Source: Xanthomonas euroxanthea (GTDB lineage Bacteria > Pseudomonadota > Gammaproteobacteria > Xanthomonadales > Xanthomonadaceae). From it: a DNA stretch of 64,000 nt. The DNA lies in assembly GCF_900476395.1 (NCBI RefSeq), contig NZ_UIHB01000001.1:1207385-1271384 (forward strand), in the 5' to 3' direction. Within the stretch, counting starts at the first letter, position 1. Every line of letters starts with the position of its first letter. The notes under the pieces were generated by a model. That model worked only from the letters and a program-made list of their open reading frames with translations, was not told the DNA's origin and searched no databases. A program made the translations under genes and the position numbers. Of this stretch, positions 26,226-37,303 are shown piece after piece.

Positions 26226-26987
26226 TCAGTTACGCGACTGCAGCTTCGACAGCAAGCGCAGGAACTCGATGTACAGCCACACCAGCGTGACCATCAGGCC
26301 GAACGCGCCGTACCACTCCATGTGCTTTGGCGCGCCGTGTTCGACGCCGCTTTCGATGAAGTCGAAGTCCAGCACCAGGTTCAGCGCGGCCACCACGACC
26401 ACGAACAGGCTGAAGCCGATCCCGATCAGGCCAGAGTCGTGGATGAAGGGAATGCGCACGCCGAAAAAGCCCAGCACGATGGTCGCCAGATACACCAGTG
26501 CAATGCCGCCGGTGGCCGCCACCACGCCCAGCTTGAAGTTCTCGGTGGCCTTGATCATGCCGCTGCGGTAGGCGAACAGCAGCGCGAACATGGTGCCGAA
26601 GGTCAGCAACACCGCCTGGAACACGATGCCGTTGAAACGCGCCTCGTACACCGCCGAGATCGAACCCAGGAAGAAGCCTTCCACCAGCGCATACAGCGGC
26701 GCGGTGACCGGGGCCCAGGTCGGCTTGAAGCTGGTCGCCAGTGCGAATACCAGTCCGCCGATCGCGCCGGCGATCATGTACAGGCGTGCTGCCGGTAGCG
26801 GCATGCCATCGGCGCCGATCGATTGCGACCAGGCAAAGGCGGCAGTGAGTACCGCCATCAGCAATAGCAGGCCGGTCTTGTTGACGGTGCCGTTGAGGGT
26901 CATCGCCTGACCGTCGCGCGTGACCACCGCGCCGGAGCCCAGGTCGAGGAAGGTGGATTCCCGAAGGGCGGGATTGCCGCTACGCAT
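26226..26987 (-). CDS. Bax inhibitor-1 / YccA family membrane protein
   Basis: 253 aa. After a ~35-residue polar N-terminus there are seven hydrophobic segments, for example GLLLLMAVLTAAFAWSQS, LYMIAGAIGGLVFALATSF, LVYLATIVLGFFGVRIPFI and the last LMVTLVWLYIEFLRLLSKL, the BI-1/TMBIM arrangement. Bacterial members behave as pH-sensitive calcium leak channels or, as YccA, modulate FtsH proteolysis; which applies here is not known. A single transcription unit. Just before the next gene cluster come four tRNAs. Confidence 0.88.
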   Translation of the reverse strand: MRSGNPALRESTFLDLGSGAVVTRDGQAMTLNGTVNKTGLLLLMAVLTAAFAWSQSIGADGMPLPAARLYMIAGAIGGLVFALATSFKPTWAPVTAPLYALVEGFFLGSISAVYEARFNGIVFQAVLLTFGTMFALLFAYRSGMIKATENFKLGVVAATGGIALVYLATIVLGFFGVRIPFIHDSGLIGIGFSLFVVVVAALNLVLDFDFIESGVEHGAPKHMEWYGAFGLMVTLVWLYIEFLRLLSKLQSRN

Positions 26988-27139
26988 GCGTATTCTCCAT
27001 GAATGTAGGTGCCTGCCGACTTGGCGAGCAATGAGTGTGAGGATACCGGATCGTCCAATTTACACAGAGTGATTGACAGCAAGGCCAATCATTCCCAAAA
27101 TAGCCGACCTTTCCAGCCTTCGGGATTGAAAGGTCCCGC

Positions 27140-27216
27140 CGGGGTATAGCGCAGTCTGGTAGCGCGCCTGCTTTGGGAGCAGGATGTCGGGGGTTCGAAT
27201 CCCTCTACCCCGACCA
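27140..27216 (+). tRNA. tRNA-Pro (anticodon TGG)
   Basis: A 77-nt cloverleaf with acceptor CGGGGTA/TACCCCG, encoded CCA, anticodon loop TTTGGGA giving TGG, and T-arm GGGGGTTCGAATCCCTC. First of a four-tRNA cluster (Pro-Arg-His-Lys), the kind found in many gammaproteobacteria. Confidence 0.95.
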
Positions 27217-27258
27217 TTCCGAGCTCTTGACGGCGTGGGAATGCGAAGTTCGGTCCGG

Positions 27259-27335
27259 GCGCCCGTAGCTCAACCGGATAGAGCACCGGCCTTCTAAGCC
27301 GGCGGTTACAGGTTCGAGTCCTGTCGGGCGCGCCA
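27259..27335 (+). tRNA. tRNA-Arg (anticodon TCT)
   Basis: 77 nt with acceptor GCGCCCG/CGGGCGC, encoded CCA, anticodon loop CTTCTAA (TCT), T-arm ACAGGTTCGAGTCCTGT. It reads the rare arginine codons AGA and AGG. Confidence 0.95.
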
Positions 27336-27366
27336 TCGGCGGTGCGGTAGGAAGTAGGTTTCAGTG

Positions 27367-27443
27367 GTGGCTGTAGCTCAGCTGGTTAGAGTACTGGATT
27401 GTGATTCCAGATGTCGGGGGTTCGAGTCCCCTCAGCCACCCCA
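27367..27443 (+). tRNA. tRNA-His (anticodon GTG)
   Basis: 77 nt with acceptor GTGGCTG/CAGCCAC, discriminator C and encoded CCA; a G directly before the first base can serve as the histidine-specific G-1. Anticodon loop ttGTGat gives GTG. Confidence 0.95.
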
Positions 27444-27526
27444 CTGATTGCAGGAAAAGTTGGACCCGATGCATCGCGGGTGTTGCAACGAGGCAAAAAC
27501 GCGCATACAATGTGCGACCAGTTTCA

Positions 27527-27602
27527 GGGCCGTTAGCTCAGTTGGTAGAGCAGTTGACTCTTAATCAATAGGTCCAAGGTTCGAATCCTTGACGGCCCAC
27601 CA
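27527..27602 (+). tRNA. tRNA-Lys (anticodon CTT)
   Basis: 76 nt with acceptor GGGCCGT/ACGGCCC, encoded CCA, anticodon loop CTCTTAA giving CTT, T-arm AAGGTTCGAATCCTT. It is the last tRNA of the cluster; a terminator follows at once. Confidence 0.95.
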
Positions 27603-27605
27603 AAC

Positions 27606-27643
27606 AAAAGCACTTAGGCAGCAGCCTAGGTGCTTTTCTTTTT
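27606..27643 (+). terminator. terminator of the tRNA cluster
   Basis: AAAAGCACTTAGGC-AGCA-GCCTAGGTGCTTTT with one G-U pair, then CTTTTT. It starts 4 bp after the tRNA-Lys CCA end. Confidence 0.9.
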
Positions 27644-27806
27644 GTGCTGCGAAAAGCGATGGTGCAGGGATTGGCTGCAGCGTTGTCGCCGTCTCAGTCG
27701 GTGGCCGCGCAACCGCAGTGACCCTCCCGGCCCGGTGCGATGGATTGCCTGCGTCAGGTGCGCAATCGCCACCGACGGCCGTCCCCGCCCGGATGAACGC
27801 ACGCGA

Positions 27807-28268
27807 ATGAGGACTGATGTGTCTGGAGTAATGCGGCATTCCATCCTGGGCCAGATCGGCGTCTTCGCGATCGTCGGTCCCCCGCTGGGTGGGCTGCTGG
27901 GCCTGGTGCGGTGGAGCCGGCTCGATCTGCAGACCGTGTTGACGATCGTCGCCTGGTCGTATGCGCTGGTGCTGCCGGTGATTGCCTGTGCTGCCGCGGG
28001 ATGGCTATGCGCGCGCACATGCGCCTGGCTGTACCGCGGGCGCCGGCCCAACCCCGTGGTCCACATCGGCATCGGTGCCTCGAGCGGTCTGCTCTCGGCC
28101 GGGGTGATGGTGCTGCTGCTGGCGATCATCGGCGGCTGGTCGTGGCTGTCCGATCGCGCGGTGATGCTGACGCTGCTGCAGTGTGGGCTGGCGGCAGGCA
28201 GTGCCTGCGCCGCGATCGTCTGGCTGATGTGGTCGCGCCTGACAGGCTCTCCCCGGGCCGGGGGATAG
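27807..28268 (+). CDS. hypothetical small membrane protein
   Basis: 153 aa from the ATG at 27807 (alternatives: GTG 27819 or ATG 27831, the last with GGAG close by). Four hydrophobic segments can be seen: FAIVGPPLGGLLGLV, VLTIVAWSYALVLPVIACAAAGWLCA, GASSGLLSAGVMVLLLAIIGGW and LLQCGLAAGSACAAIVWLMW. The short loops are basic (RGRRPN). I recognise no family. It stands alone between the tRNA cluster and a convergent sensor kinase gene. The long open frame upstream to 27630 is unlikely to be coding, since it starts within the terminator region. Confidence 0.6.
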   Translation: MRTDVSGVMRHSILGQIGVFAIVGPPLGGLLGLVRWSRLDLQTVLTIVAWSYALVLPVIACAAAGWLCARTCAWLYRGRRPNPVVHIGIGASSGLLSAGVMVLLLAIIGGWSWLSDRAVMLTLLQCGLAAGSACAAIVWLMWSRLTGSPRAGG

Positions 28269-28395
28269 GCCGCCAGCGCTCCCCAGGATGCGCAGGAAGA
28301 CGTTCCCTGTTGCGTCGGACGGCGCTTTCGATACGCCTGCTGGTGATGCGCTGCGATGCGCAAGGCAGCTGCGGGCAACGGCAGCCGTGGTCGCC

Positions 28396-29691
28396 TTACG
28401 GCAATGCAGCGGGCGCGGGCGGCTGGCTTTGCTGCATGCGCGGAAATGCCAGCGTAAAACACGCGCCCTGGCCGGGCGCCGAGGTCACTTCGACAAAGCC
28501 GCCCGCCTGGCAGACCGCGCTGTACACCTGCGCCAGCCCCAGGCCCGCGCCTTTGTCGGAATCCTTGGTGGTGAAATACGCTTCGAACAAATGCGCCTGC
28601 ACGTGTGCATCCATGCCATGCCCGTTGTCGGCCACGGCAATGGTGACGTAGTGCCCGGCCGGCCTGGCCAGGTTGGCCTGTTCCTCGGCGACCACGGTGT
28701 CGCCGGTCTCCACGCGGATGACGTCGCCCCGTCGGCAGGCATCGCGGGAGTTGATCACCAGGTTCAAGATGGCGCGTTCCACCGTGTGGCGATCGACCAT
28801 GGCGCAGCATCCGCCTTCGGCGGTGCGCAGCTGCAGTTGCAGGTCTGCGCCGATCACCTGTTCGAGCAGGGGGCCGAGCTGTTCGGTCAGGGCGGCCAGA
28901 TCCACCGATTCCGGGCTATACGGGTACTGCCGGGAAAAGCCGACCAGACGCTGGGCCATGACCGAGCCATGTTGAAGCGCCGCATCGGCCACGCCCAACA
29001 GCTTGGCGTCGTGCGCGTCGATCCTGGCGCGCTGTACCACCAGGTCGATGGCCGAGGTGGCCGCCTGCAGGACGTTGTTCAAATCGTGCACGACGCCGGC
29101 CAGCAGCTGTCCCACCGCTTCGCCTTTTTGCGCCTGCTCGGAAATCTTTTCGGCAGCGCCTTGCGCGGCGCGCGCGATGTCCAGATCGCCTTCGATGCGC
29201 TCTTGCAGGTCGCGCAGGCTGTGCAGCTCGGTCGACAGCGAATGTTCGCGCGCGCGCGCCAGCCGCAGCGCGCCGTTGGAGAACGCGCGCTCTGCCGCCA
29301 GGGTCGAATCCAGCGTGCGGAAGGCGATCTCCAGCGCTCGGCGGTCGGAGATGTTCTTGCTCACGGCCAGGATCGCTTCGACCTTGCCAAGCGCATCGAA
29401 CAGCGGGCTGGTGACGACCTGCCAGATCTGGCGCACGCCGGCGAAGTTCACGCTGGCAGCTTCGAATTCCTGGATCGAACCGGCGCGGGAGCCGGCGATC
29501 GCCGCGTCCACCAGCTCGGCCGCCTCCGGTGGCCACAGCTCGCGCCATGGCCGCGCGATCAGCTGATCCTGGTGGCTGGCACCCAATTCGGTCAGGCCAT
29601 TGACGTTGATCGCGGTAATCCGCCCGTCGAGGTCGATCTCCTTGATGCAATCGCGGGACAGCGCCACGATTTGCCGATACCGATCTCTCAT
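28396..29691 (-). CDS. PAS-domain sensor histidine kinase (orphan, soluble)
   Basis: 431 aa. An N-terminal PAS domain (DCIKEIDLDGRITAINVNGL, residues 14-33, to about 125) leads into a coiled region, a phosphoacceptor helix with VVHDLNNVLQ (His about residue 202) and a HATPase domain with NLVINSRDAC, DNGHGMDAH and GAGLGLAQVY. HDxNN-type kinases commonly end in a receiver domain; none is fused or neighbouring here, so the partner regulator must be elsewhere. There is no membrane segment, so it senses a cytoplasmic signal. The ligand is unknown. Confidence 0.88.
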   Translation of the reverse strand: MRDRYRQIVALSRDCIKEIDLDGRITAINVNGLTELGASHQDQLIARPWRELWPPEAAELVDAAIAGSRAGSIQEFEAASVNFAGVRQIWQVVTSPLFDALGKVEAILAVSKNISDRRALEIAFRTLDSTLAAERAFSNGALRLARAREHSLSTELHSLRDLQERIEGDLDIARAAQGAAEKISEQAQKGEAVGQLLAGVVHDLNNVLQAATSAIDLVVQRARIDAHDAKLLGVADAALQHGSVMAQRLVGFSRQYPYSPESVDLAALTEQLGPLLEQVIGADLQLQLRTAEGGCCAMVDRHTVERAILNLVINSRDACRRGDVIRVETGDTVVAEEQANLARPAGHYVTIAVADNGHGMDAHVQAHLFEAYFTTKDSDKGAGLGLAQVYSAVCQAGGFVEVTSAPGQGACFTLAFPRMQQSQPPAPAALP

Positions 29692-29957
29692 CGCGATGAC
29701 TGCCTCTCAGGTGTTAACGGAATTTTAGCTAATCTCAGCTTTACCCAGCGCTAGCGGAGCAAACCAGGGCGCGCGCAAGTGATGCCTCGCATGATGAATG
29801 CGTTTACCGTCGGCGCGCCAGGTAGGGCGTCGGCTGGGGTCAGTTTGCCCGCACCGGCACACGGCATCCATTCGCGGCCAATGGGCGGCATCATTACGCC
29901 CGCGATGCTTTTTCTTTGCCGGCATCCCTGCAACAATGGCCGGGCAACTGCAGCATC

Positions 29958-30042
<85 letters not shown>

Positions 30043-30242
30043 TGCAGTGCGGCCGTGCGTCGTCCGGCCGCTTTCAGCCATAGGCCTGGCGCCTCTGCCT
30101 TGCGCGTTGCGGTGACGCGTATTCCGCTGGCAGCGGCCGCCATTATCGGCGAAACTACAAGGCTCGGCGGCTTTCTCGCCATCCGTCAACCCGCATCTTC
30201 CATCTCGTGCCGACGCTTGTGCAGTCGGTGGCAGGAGTCAAC

Positions 30243-31535
30243 ATGCAAGCATCGATCGAATCCACCGGCAATCTGGAACGCCGCCTGACCTTCACCCTGC
30301 CGCAGGAGCGCCTGGAGACGCATGTCGGTGGCCGCCTGCGCGAACTCGCGCGCACCACGCGCATCAAGGGTTTCCGCCCGGGCAAGGTGCCCACCAAGGT
30401 CATCGAGCAGCGCTTCGGTCAGCAGGTGCGTGCCGAGGCGATGGAAGGCCTGCTGCGTGAGACCTTCGACTCGGCAGTCCGCGAGCATTCGCTGCGCCTG
30501 GCCGGCAATCCGCGCATCGACCAGGGCGAGAGCGATTTCGACTTCGTCGCCACCTTCGAAGTGGTGCCGGATTTCGGCGACATCGACGTGGCCAAGCTGT
30601 CGGTGGTGCGTCATACCGCCGAGGTGACCGATGCCGACATCGACCAGATGATCGAGAACCTGCGCCTGCAGCGCCGCACCTGGAACCCGGTCGAGCGCGG
30701 CGCGCAGGTCGGTGATCTGGTGGCGCTGGAGACCTGGTCGCAGGCCGGCGACGAGCGTCTGCCCGCCGAAGGCGTGGAGAGCGGCAGCAGCGTGCTGGGC
30801 TCGGGCGTGATGTTCGACCAGATCGAAAAGGGCCTGGAAGGTCTGGCCAAGGGCGAAGACAAGACCCTGACCATCGACTTCCCGGCCGAGTGGCGCGTGC
30901 CCCAGCTGGCCGGCAAGACCGTGCAGGTGCACGTCAAGGCGGTCGAGGTCTCCGAGCCGGTGCTGCCGGTGGTGGACAAGGAGTTCATCAAGAGCTTCGG
31001 CGTGAAGAGTGGCGATGCCGAGCAGTTCCGCGCCGACATCCGCACCAACCTGGAGCGCGAGCTCAAGGGCGCGCTGATGAACCGCCTGCGTCGCGAAGTG
31101 GGCGAGCAGCTGATCGCCGCCTATGCGCACGTGGAGATGCCGCCGCGACTGGTCGAGAACGAAGCCCGTTCGATGCTGGCACAGCAGGTCGAGCAGGTCC
31201 GTCGCAGCGGCCGCAACCCGGGAGAGATCCCCGCCGATGCCCATCAGGGGTTCATGGATGCGGCGGCCAAGCGCGTGCTGGTCGGTCTGCTGGTGGGCGA
31301 GGTGGCCCGTCGCAACGAGCTGCGCCTGGAATCCAAGCGCGTCAGCGAAACGCTGCGTCTGATCGCCTCGACCTACGAAGAGCCGGAACAGGTCATTGAG
31401 ATGTACCGCAACGACCCCCAACTGATGAGTGGACTGCAGAGCCGTGTCATGGAAGAGCAGGTGATCGACTGGATCGCCGAGCGCGCCCAGCACACCGAGC
31501 AGTCGCTGTCGTTCCAGGACGCCATTCGGGTCTAA
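30243..31535 (+). CDS. tig: trigger factor
   Basis: 430 aa. It is the ribosome-bound chaperone with peptidyl-prolyl isomerase activity. The start [17 protein letters not shown] fits; a 12-codon upstream extension is not needed. The ribosome-docking loop GFRPGKVP is at about residues 42-49, an FKBP-type domain occupies about 150-245, and the C-terminal arms follow. It is placed before clpP-clpX-lon as in many proteobacteria. A 9-bp hairpin without a U-tract separates it from clpP. Confidence 0.97.
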   Translation: MQASIESTGNLERRLTFTLPQERLETHVGGRLRELARTTRIKGFRPGKVPTKVIEQRFGQQVRAEAMEGLLRETFDSAVREHSLRLAGNPRIDQGESDFDFVATFEVVPDFGDIDVAKLSVVRHTAEVTDADIDQMIENLRLQRRTWNPVERGAQVGDLVALETWSQAGDERLPAEGVESGSSVLGSGVMFDQIEKGLEGLAKGEDKTLTIDFPAEWRVPQLAGKTVQVHVKAVEVSEPVLPVVDKEFIKSFGVKSGDAEQFRADIRTNLERELKGALMNRLRREVGEQLIAAYAHVEMPPRLVENEARSMLAQQVEQVRRSGRNPGEIPADAHQGFMDAAAKRVLVGLLVGEVARRNELRLESKRVSETLRLIASTYEEPEQVIEMYRNDPQLMSGLQSRVMEEQVIDWIAERAQHTEQSLSFQDAIRV

Positions 31536-31559
31536 GGTAAGCGACCGCGTGACACCAAC

Positions 31560-31584
31560 CCGCATCCCGATGGCTGGGATGCGG
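31560..31584 (+). other. hairpin in the tig-clpP gap
   Basis: CCGCATCCC-GATGGCT-GGGATGCGG: a perfect 9-bp stem with a 7-nt loop and no run of T, so it may act as an RNA-processing or stability element, not a terminator. Function inferred only from shape. Confidence 0.55.
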
Positions 31585-31633
31585 ATGTCAAACCCGGGCA
31601 TCGGCGCACGCCGCTGCCACTACAGGAAGACTG

Positions 31634-32260
31634 ATGAGCATTGTGACCAAAGCCCTGAACCTGGTGCCGATGGTGGTCGAACAGACCAGCCGCGGCGAGC
31701 GTGCGTATGACATCTACTCGCGTCTGCTGAAGGAGCGTCTGATCTTCCTGGTCGGTCCGATCGACGACCACATGGCCAACGTGATCGTGGCCCAGTTGCT
31801 GTTCCTGGAAGCCGACAACCCGGAAAAGGACATCAGCATCTACATCAACTCGCCAGGTGGCGTGGTCACTGCCGGCATGGCGATCTACGACACCATGCAG
31901 TACATCAAGCCGGACGTGAGCACCATCTGCGTCGGCCAGGCCGCCTCGATGGGCGCGCTGCTGCTGGCATCGGGTGCGGCCGGCAAGCGCTATGCGCTGC
32001 CGAATTCGCGCGTGATGATCCACCAGCCGCTGGGTGGCTTCCAGGGCCAGGCCACCGATATCGACATCCACGCGCGCGAGATCCTGACCTTGCGTTCGCG
32101 CCTGAACGAGATCCTGGCCAAGCACACCGGCCAGTCCCTGGAGACCATTGCGCGCGACACCGAGCGCGACAACTTCAAGAGCGCGGTCGATGCGCAGGCC
32201 TATGGCCTGGTCGACCAGGTGCTGGAACGCCGTCCGGAAGAGTCGATCCAGCCGTCTTGA
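31634..32260 (+). CDS. clpP: ATP-dependent Clp protease, proteolytic subunit
   Basis: 208 aa. It is a tetradecameric serine protease that degrades proteins fed by ClpX or ClpA. Catalytic residues are visible as Ser105 (AASMGALL), His130 (VMIHQPLG) and Asp179 (TERDNF). The N-terminus has a short leader ([21 protein letters not shown]) which is presumably cleaved as in E. coli. Expected partner ClpX is encoded 125 bp downstream. Confidence 0.98.
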
Positions 32261-32293
32261 TCGCCAGATTGCTGAAATTGCAGGAAAAACCGG

Positions 32294-32328
32294 CAGGGTC
32301 GGGGTGGGCGGATGTCCTCCCGACCCTG
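32294..32328 (+). other. hairpin in the clpP-clpX gap
   Basis: CAGGGTCGGG and CCCGACCCTG are perfect 10-bp arms around a 15-nt G-rich loop. An extended -10-like TGTGCTATTCT follows directly, so clpX may also have its own promoter here; there is no T run for termination. Confidence 0.5.
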
Positions 32329-32385
32329 TGCTATTCTCGAAATCGAACCCCCGTGCATCGGGTGGGGTAACTGGGTAACAGAAGC

Positions 32386-33672
32386 ATGAGCGAAGACCGC
32401 CAAGGTCGTTCCGGCGACAGCAACAAGATTCTCTACTGCTCGTTCTGCGGTAAGAGTCAGCATGAAGTCCGCAAGCTGATTGCCGGTCCCAGCGTATTCA
32501 TCTGCGATGAGTGCGTGGAGCTGTGCAACGACATCATCCGCGAGGAACTCGAAGAGAAGGCGCAGTCGGCACGTTCCAGCCTGCCCAAGCCGCGCGAGAT
32601 CCTCGAGGTGCTGGATCAATACGTGATCGGGCAGTTGCGCGCCAAGCGCACGCTCGCCGTGGCGGTGTACAACCACTACAAGCGTATCGAGAGCCGCAGC
32701 CGCAACGATGACGTCGAGCTGGCGAAATCCAACATCCTGCTGGTCGGCCCGACCGGTTCGGGCAAGACGCTGCTGGCCGAAACGCTGGCGCGGCTGCTCA
32801 ATGTGCCGTTCACGATCGCCGATGCCACCACGCTGACCGAAGCCGGCTATGTCGGCGAGGACGTGGAAAACATCATCCAGAAGCTGCTGCAGAAGTGCGA
32901 TTACGATGTCGAAAAGGCCCAGCAGGGCATTGTCTACATCGATGAAATCGACAAGATCTCGCGCAAGAGCGAAAACCCGTCGATTACCCGCGACGTGTCT
33001 GGCGAAGGCGTGCAGCAGGCGCTGTTGAAGCTGATCGAAGGCACGGTGGCCTCGGTACCGCCGCAGGGCGGCCGCAAGCATCCGCAGCAGGAATTCCTGC
33101 AGGTCGACACCAAGAACATCCTGTTCATCTGCGGCGGTGCATTCGCCGGACTGGACAAGGTGATTCAGCAGCGTTCCAACGATGCCGGCGGCATTGGCTT
33201 CGGTGCCAAGGTCAAGAGCAGCGAGCGCAAGCAGGAAGTCGGCAAGATCCTGGCCGAGGTCGAGCCGGAAGATCTGATCAAGTTCGGCCTGATTCCCGAG
33301 TTCGTCGGTCGCCTGCCGGTGGTCGCCACGCTCGAGGAACTGGACGAGCCGGCGCTGATCAAGATCCTGACCGAGCCGAAGAACGCCATCACCAAGCAGT
33401 TCAAGAAGTTGTTCGACATGGAAGGCGTGGAACTGGAGTTCCGCCCGGACGCCCTGTCTGCGATCGCCAAGAAGGCGCTCAAGCGCAAGACCGGCGCGCG
33501 TGGTCTGCGCACCATCGTCGAATCGGTGCTGCTGGACACGATGTACGAGCTTCCCTCGCAGGAAAATGTCAGCAAGGTGGTGGTGGACGAGTCGGTGATC
33601 GAGCACAAATCCGAGCCGTACCTGATCTACCAGGCGCAGCCGGCTCCGGCCAAGGCAGCGTCCGGCGATTGA
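32386..33672 (+). CDS. clpX: ATP-dependent Clp protease, unfoldase subunit ClpX
   Basis: 428 aa. It unfolds substrates and feeds them to ClpP. The N-terminal zinc-binding domain has [14 protein letters not shown] and CDECVELC; Walker A is [13 protein letters not shown] (about residues 119-131), the pore loop GYVGED, Walker [11 protein letters not shown], and the ClpP-docking loop GIGFG is in [12 protein letters not shown]. All functional elements and the length are standard. A terminator follows before lon. Confidence 0.98.
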   Translation: MSEDRQGRSGDSNKILYCSFCGKSQHEVRKLIAGPSVFICDECVELCNDIIREELEEKAQSARSSLPKPREILEVLDQYVIGQLRAKRTLAVAVYNHYKRIESRSRNDDVELAKSNILLVGPTGSGKTLLAETLARLLNVPFTIADATTLTEAGYVGEDVENIIQKLLQKCDYDVEKAQQGIVYIDEIDKISRKSENPSITRDVSGEGVQQALLKLIEGTVASVPPQGGRKHPQQEFLQVDTKNILFICGGAFAGLDKVIQQRSNDAGGIGFGAKVKSSERKQEVGKILAEVEPEDLIKFGLIPEFVGRLPVVATLEELDEPALIKILTEPKNAITKQFKKLFDMEGVELEFRPDALSAIAKKALKRKTGARGLRTIVESVLLDTMYELPSQENVSKVVVDESVIEHKSEPYLIYQAQPAPAKAASGD

Positions 33673-33734
33673 GTCCCTGAGGCCGCTTCGCCGGGCCTCG
33701 GCCTCGCTCGCGGATAAAGGGTTTCCGAACGCTA

Positions 33735-33763
33735 CTTGCAACACCTCGCCGATGGCCCCATAA
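33735..33763 (+). promoter_or_regulatory. putative sigma32 (heat-shock) promoter of lon
   Basis: CTTGCAA (-35) and CCCCATAA (-10) with a 14-bp spacer closely match the RpoH consensus CTTGAAA-N13-17-CCCCATNT. The -10 element lies about 55 bp before the lon ATG. It overlaps the left arm and loop of the clpX terminator hairpin, so a transcript started here would contain only the right arm. lon is a known RpoH-regulon gene in E. coli. Confidence 0.6.
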
Positions 33764-33783
33764 CGGGGCCATCGGCTTTTTTT
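33748..33783 (+). terminator. rho-independent terminator after clpX
   Basis: GCCGATGGCCCC-ATAAC-GGGGCCATCGGC is a perfect 12-bp stem, then seven T. It separates clpX from lon. Confidence 0.92.
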
Positions 33784-33817
33784 ACGCCCCAAAACCCCCA
33801 TTCCTGCGGAGCGCCCC

Positions 33818-36289
<2,472 letters not shown>

Positions 36290-36315
36290 AACCGCTTGTC
36301 TAAACCCAGGCGAAA

Positions 36316-36352
36316 CAAGCCAAAACCCGCGTCGTTATTGGGTTTTGGCTTG
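36316..36352 (+). terminator. hairpin after lon, overlapping the hupB promoter
   Basis: CAAGCCAAAACCC and GGGTTTTGGCTTG form a perfect 13-bp stem with an 11-nt loop, 26 bp after the lon stop. No T run follows, so termination would be weak. Its right arm runs into the -35 element of the hupB promoter. Confidence 0.6.
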
Positions 36353-36378
36353 CGTGCGGTTGGGGGCGCTGGTATAAA
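36350..36378 (+). promoter_or_regulatory. sigma70 promoter of hupB
   Basis: TTGCGT and TATAAA with an exact 17-bp spacer, the best sigma70 match I noticed in the window. It leaves a leader of about 120 nt before the hupB ATG. Confidence 0.7.
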
Positions 36379-36438
36379 TGCACGACTCGTGGGCGCGGCA
36401 AATTGTGATGCGTCACGCGATACCACTTGTGTCGGGTT
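36379..36438 (-). repeat. NPTQVV-type intergenic repeat, copy 1
   Basis: The hupB leader, read on the - strand, would encode [21 protein letters not shown] related conceptual peptide (NPTQVVFRHGANCANRP) occurs in the - strand at 39575-39622. The DNA of the two copies is partly alike, so this is probably a diverged dispersed element and not a protein, especially since it lies in the leader of a strongly expressed gene. Confidence 0.5.
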
Positions 36439-36503
36439 CTTCGCTAACGGCAAGAGCGCCGATTGTCGATTCCGCGGCATCTGCCGCAAAGGGAGTTTCA
36501 AGA

Positions 36504-36776
36504 ATGAATAAAACCGAATTGATCGATGGCGTTGCCGCTGCCGCTGACATCTCCAAGGCTGAGGCCGGCCGTGCTGTTGACGCGGTTGTGAGCGAAATCA
36601 CCAAGGCGCTGAAGAAGGGCGATGCCGTCACCCTCGTTGGCTTTGGCACCTTCCAGGTCCGCGCGCGCGCTGAGCGTACCGGCCGCAATCCGAAGACCGG
36701 CGACAGCATCAAGATCGCTGCTTCGAAGAATCCTGCGTTCAAGGCTGGCAAAGCCCTGAAGGATGCAGTAAACTAA
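36504..36776 (+). CDS. hupB: DNA-binding protein HU-beta
   Basis: 90 aa. A histone-like nucleoid protein that bends DNA as a dimer. It begins [18 protein letters not shown] and has the beta-arm [19 protein letters not shown] with the intercalating proline in NPKTG, then the basic C-terminus. GGGAG ribosome site 8 bp before the ATG; longer upstream frame rejected. The lon-hupB-ppiD order is the same as in E. coli. Confidence 0.97.
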   Translation: MNKTELIDGVAAAADISKAEAGRAVDAVVSEITKALKKGDAVTLVGFGTFQVRARAERTGRNPKTGDSIKIAASKNPAFKAGKALKDAVN

Positions 36777-36787
36777 TCGACTCGCTA

Positions 36788-36862
36788 GGGTGCTTAGCTC
36801 AGCGGTAGAGCGTCTCCCTTACACGGAGAGGGTCGGGGGTTCGAAACCCTCAGCACCCACCA
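36788..36862 (+). tRNA. tRNA-Val (anticodon TAC)
   Basis: 75 nt with acceptor GGGTGCT/AGCACCC, encoded CCA, anticodon loop CTTACAC giving TAC. Only 11 bp after the hupB stop, so it may be read from the hupB promoter as well. Confidence 0.95.
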
Positions 36863-36890
36863 TTAAGCACCAGGCAATTGTTTCAAGCGC

Positions 36891-36967
36891 GGAGCGGTAG
36901 TTCAGCTGGTTAGAATGCTGGCCTGTCACGCCGGAGGTCGCGGGTTCGAGTCCCGTCCGCTCCGCCA
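36891..36967 (+). tRNA. tRNA-Asp (anticodon GTC), copy 1
   Basis: 77 nt with acceptor GGAGCGG/CCGCTCC, encoded CCA, anticodon loop CTGTCAC giving GTC. Identical to the second copy. Confidence 0.95.
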
Positions 36968-36974
36968 GTTATAC

Positions 36975-37010
36975 CGAAGCCCCTGAGCGATTGGGGGCTT
37001 CGTCTTCTTC
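36975..37010 (+). terminator. terminator-like hairpin after tRNA-Asp copy 1
   Basis: CGAAGCCCC and GGGGCTTCG around a 10-nt loop, then TCTTCTTC. A second palindrome (CTTCTTCACCGCA ... TGCGGTGAAGAAG, 37004-37042, with an inner ACCGCATT-CGC-AATGCGGT) follows directly. Termination is probably partial. Confidence 0.6.
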
Positions 37011-37062
37011 ACCGCATTCGCAATGCGGTTGCGGTGAAGAAGCAGAAGTCCAAGTTTAAAGC

Positions 37063-37139
37063 GGAGCGGTAGTTCAGCTGGTTAGAATGCTGGCCTGTCA
37101 CGCCGGAGGTCGCGGGTTCGAGTCCCGTCCGCTCCGCCA
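37063..37139 (+). tRNA. tRNA-Asp (anticodon GTC), copy 2
   Basis: Identical in all 77 nt to the copy 172 bp upstream; followed by a strong terminator. Confidence 0.95.
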
Positions 37140-37149
37140 GTTATACAAG

Positions 37150-37180
37150 GCCCCCGGCGTCATGCCGGGGGCTTTTTTTT
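37150..37180 (+). terminator. rho-independent terminator after tRNA-Asp copy 2
   Basis: GCCCCCGGC-GTCAT-GCCGGGGGC (9 bp perfect) followed by eight T. Confidence 0.95.
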
Positions 37181-37303
37181 GCGGCCATGGCGGTCATTAC
37201 GCATCGAAAGCCATGCCGAACCCGGTGCAGTGCGGGGTTGGGCTGGGTGCCCGGCGTCAGGCGCGTTACACTGCGCGGCTCGCCCACAGGCCGTGATTTG
37301 CCA

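Larger units (their letters stand above)
36889..37146. repeat. tandem duplication of an 86-bp tRNA-Asp segment
   Basis: 36889-36974 and 37061-37146 are identical over 86 bp: 2 bp before the tRNA, the 77-bp tRNA and 7 bp after (GTTATAC). The offset is 172 bp, exactly twice 86. The spacer holds a terminator-like hairpin and a second palindrome. Confidence 0.95.
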
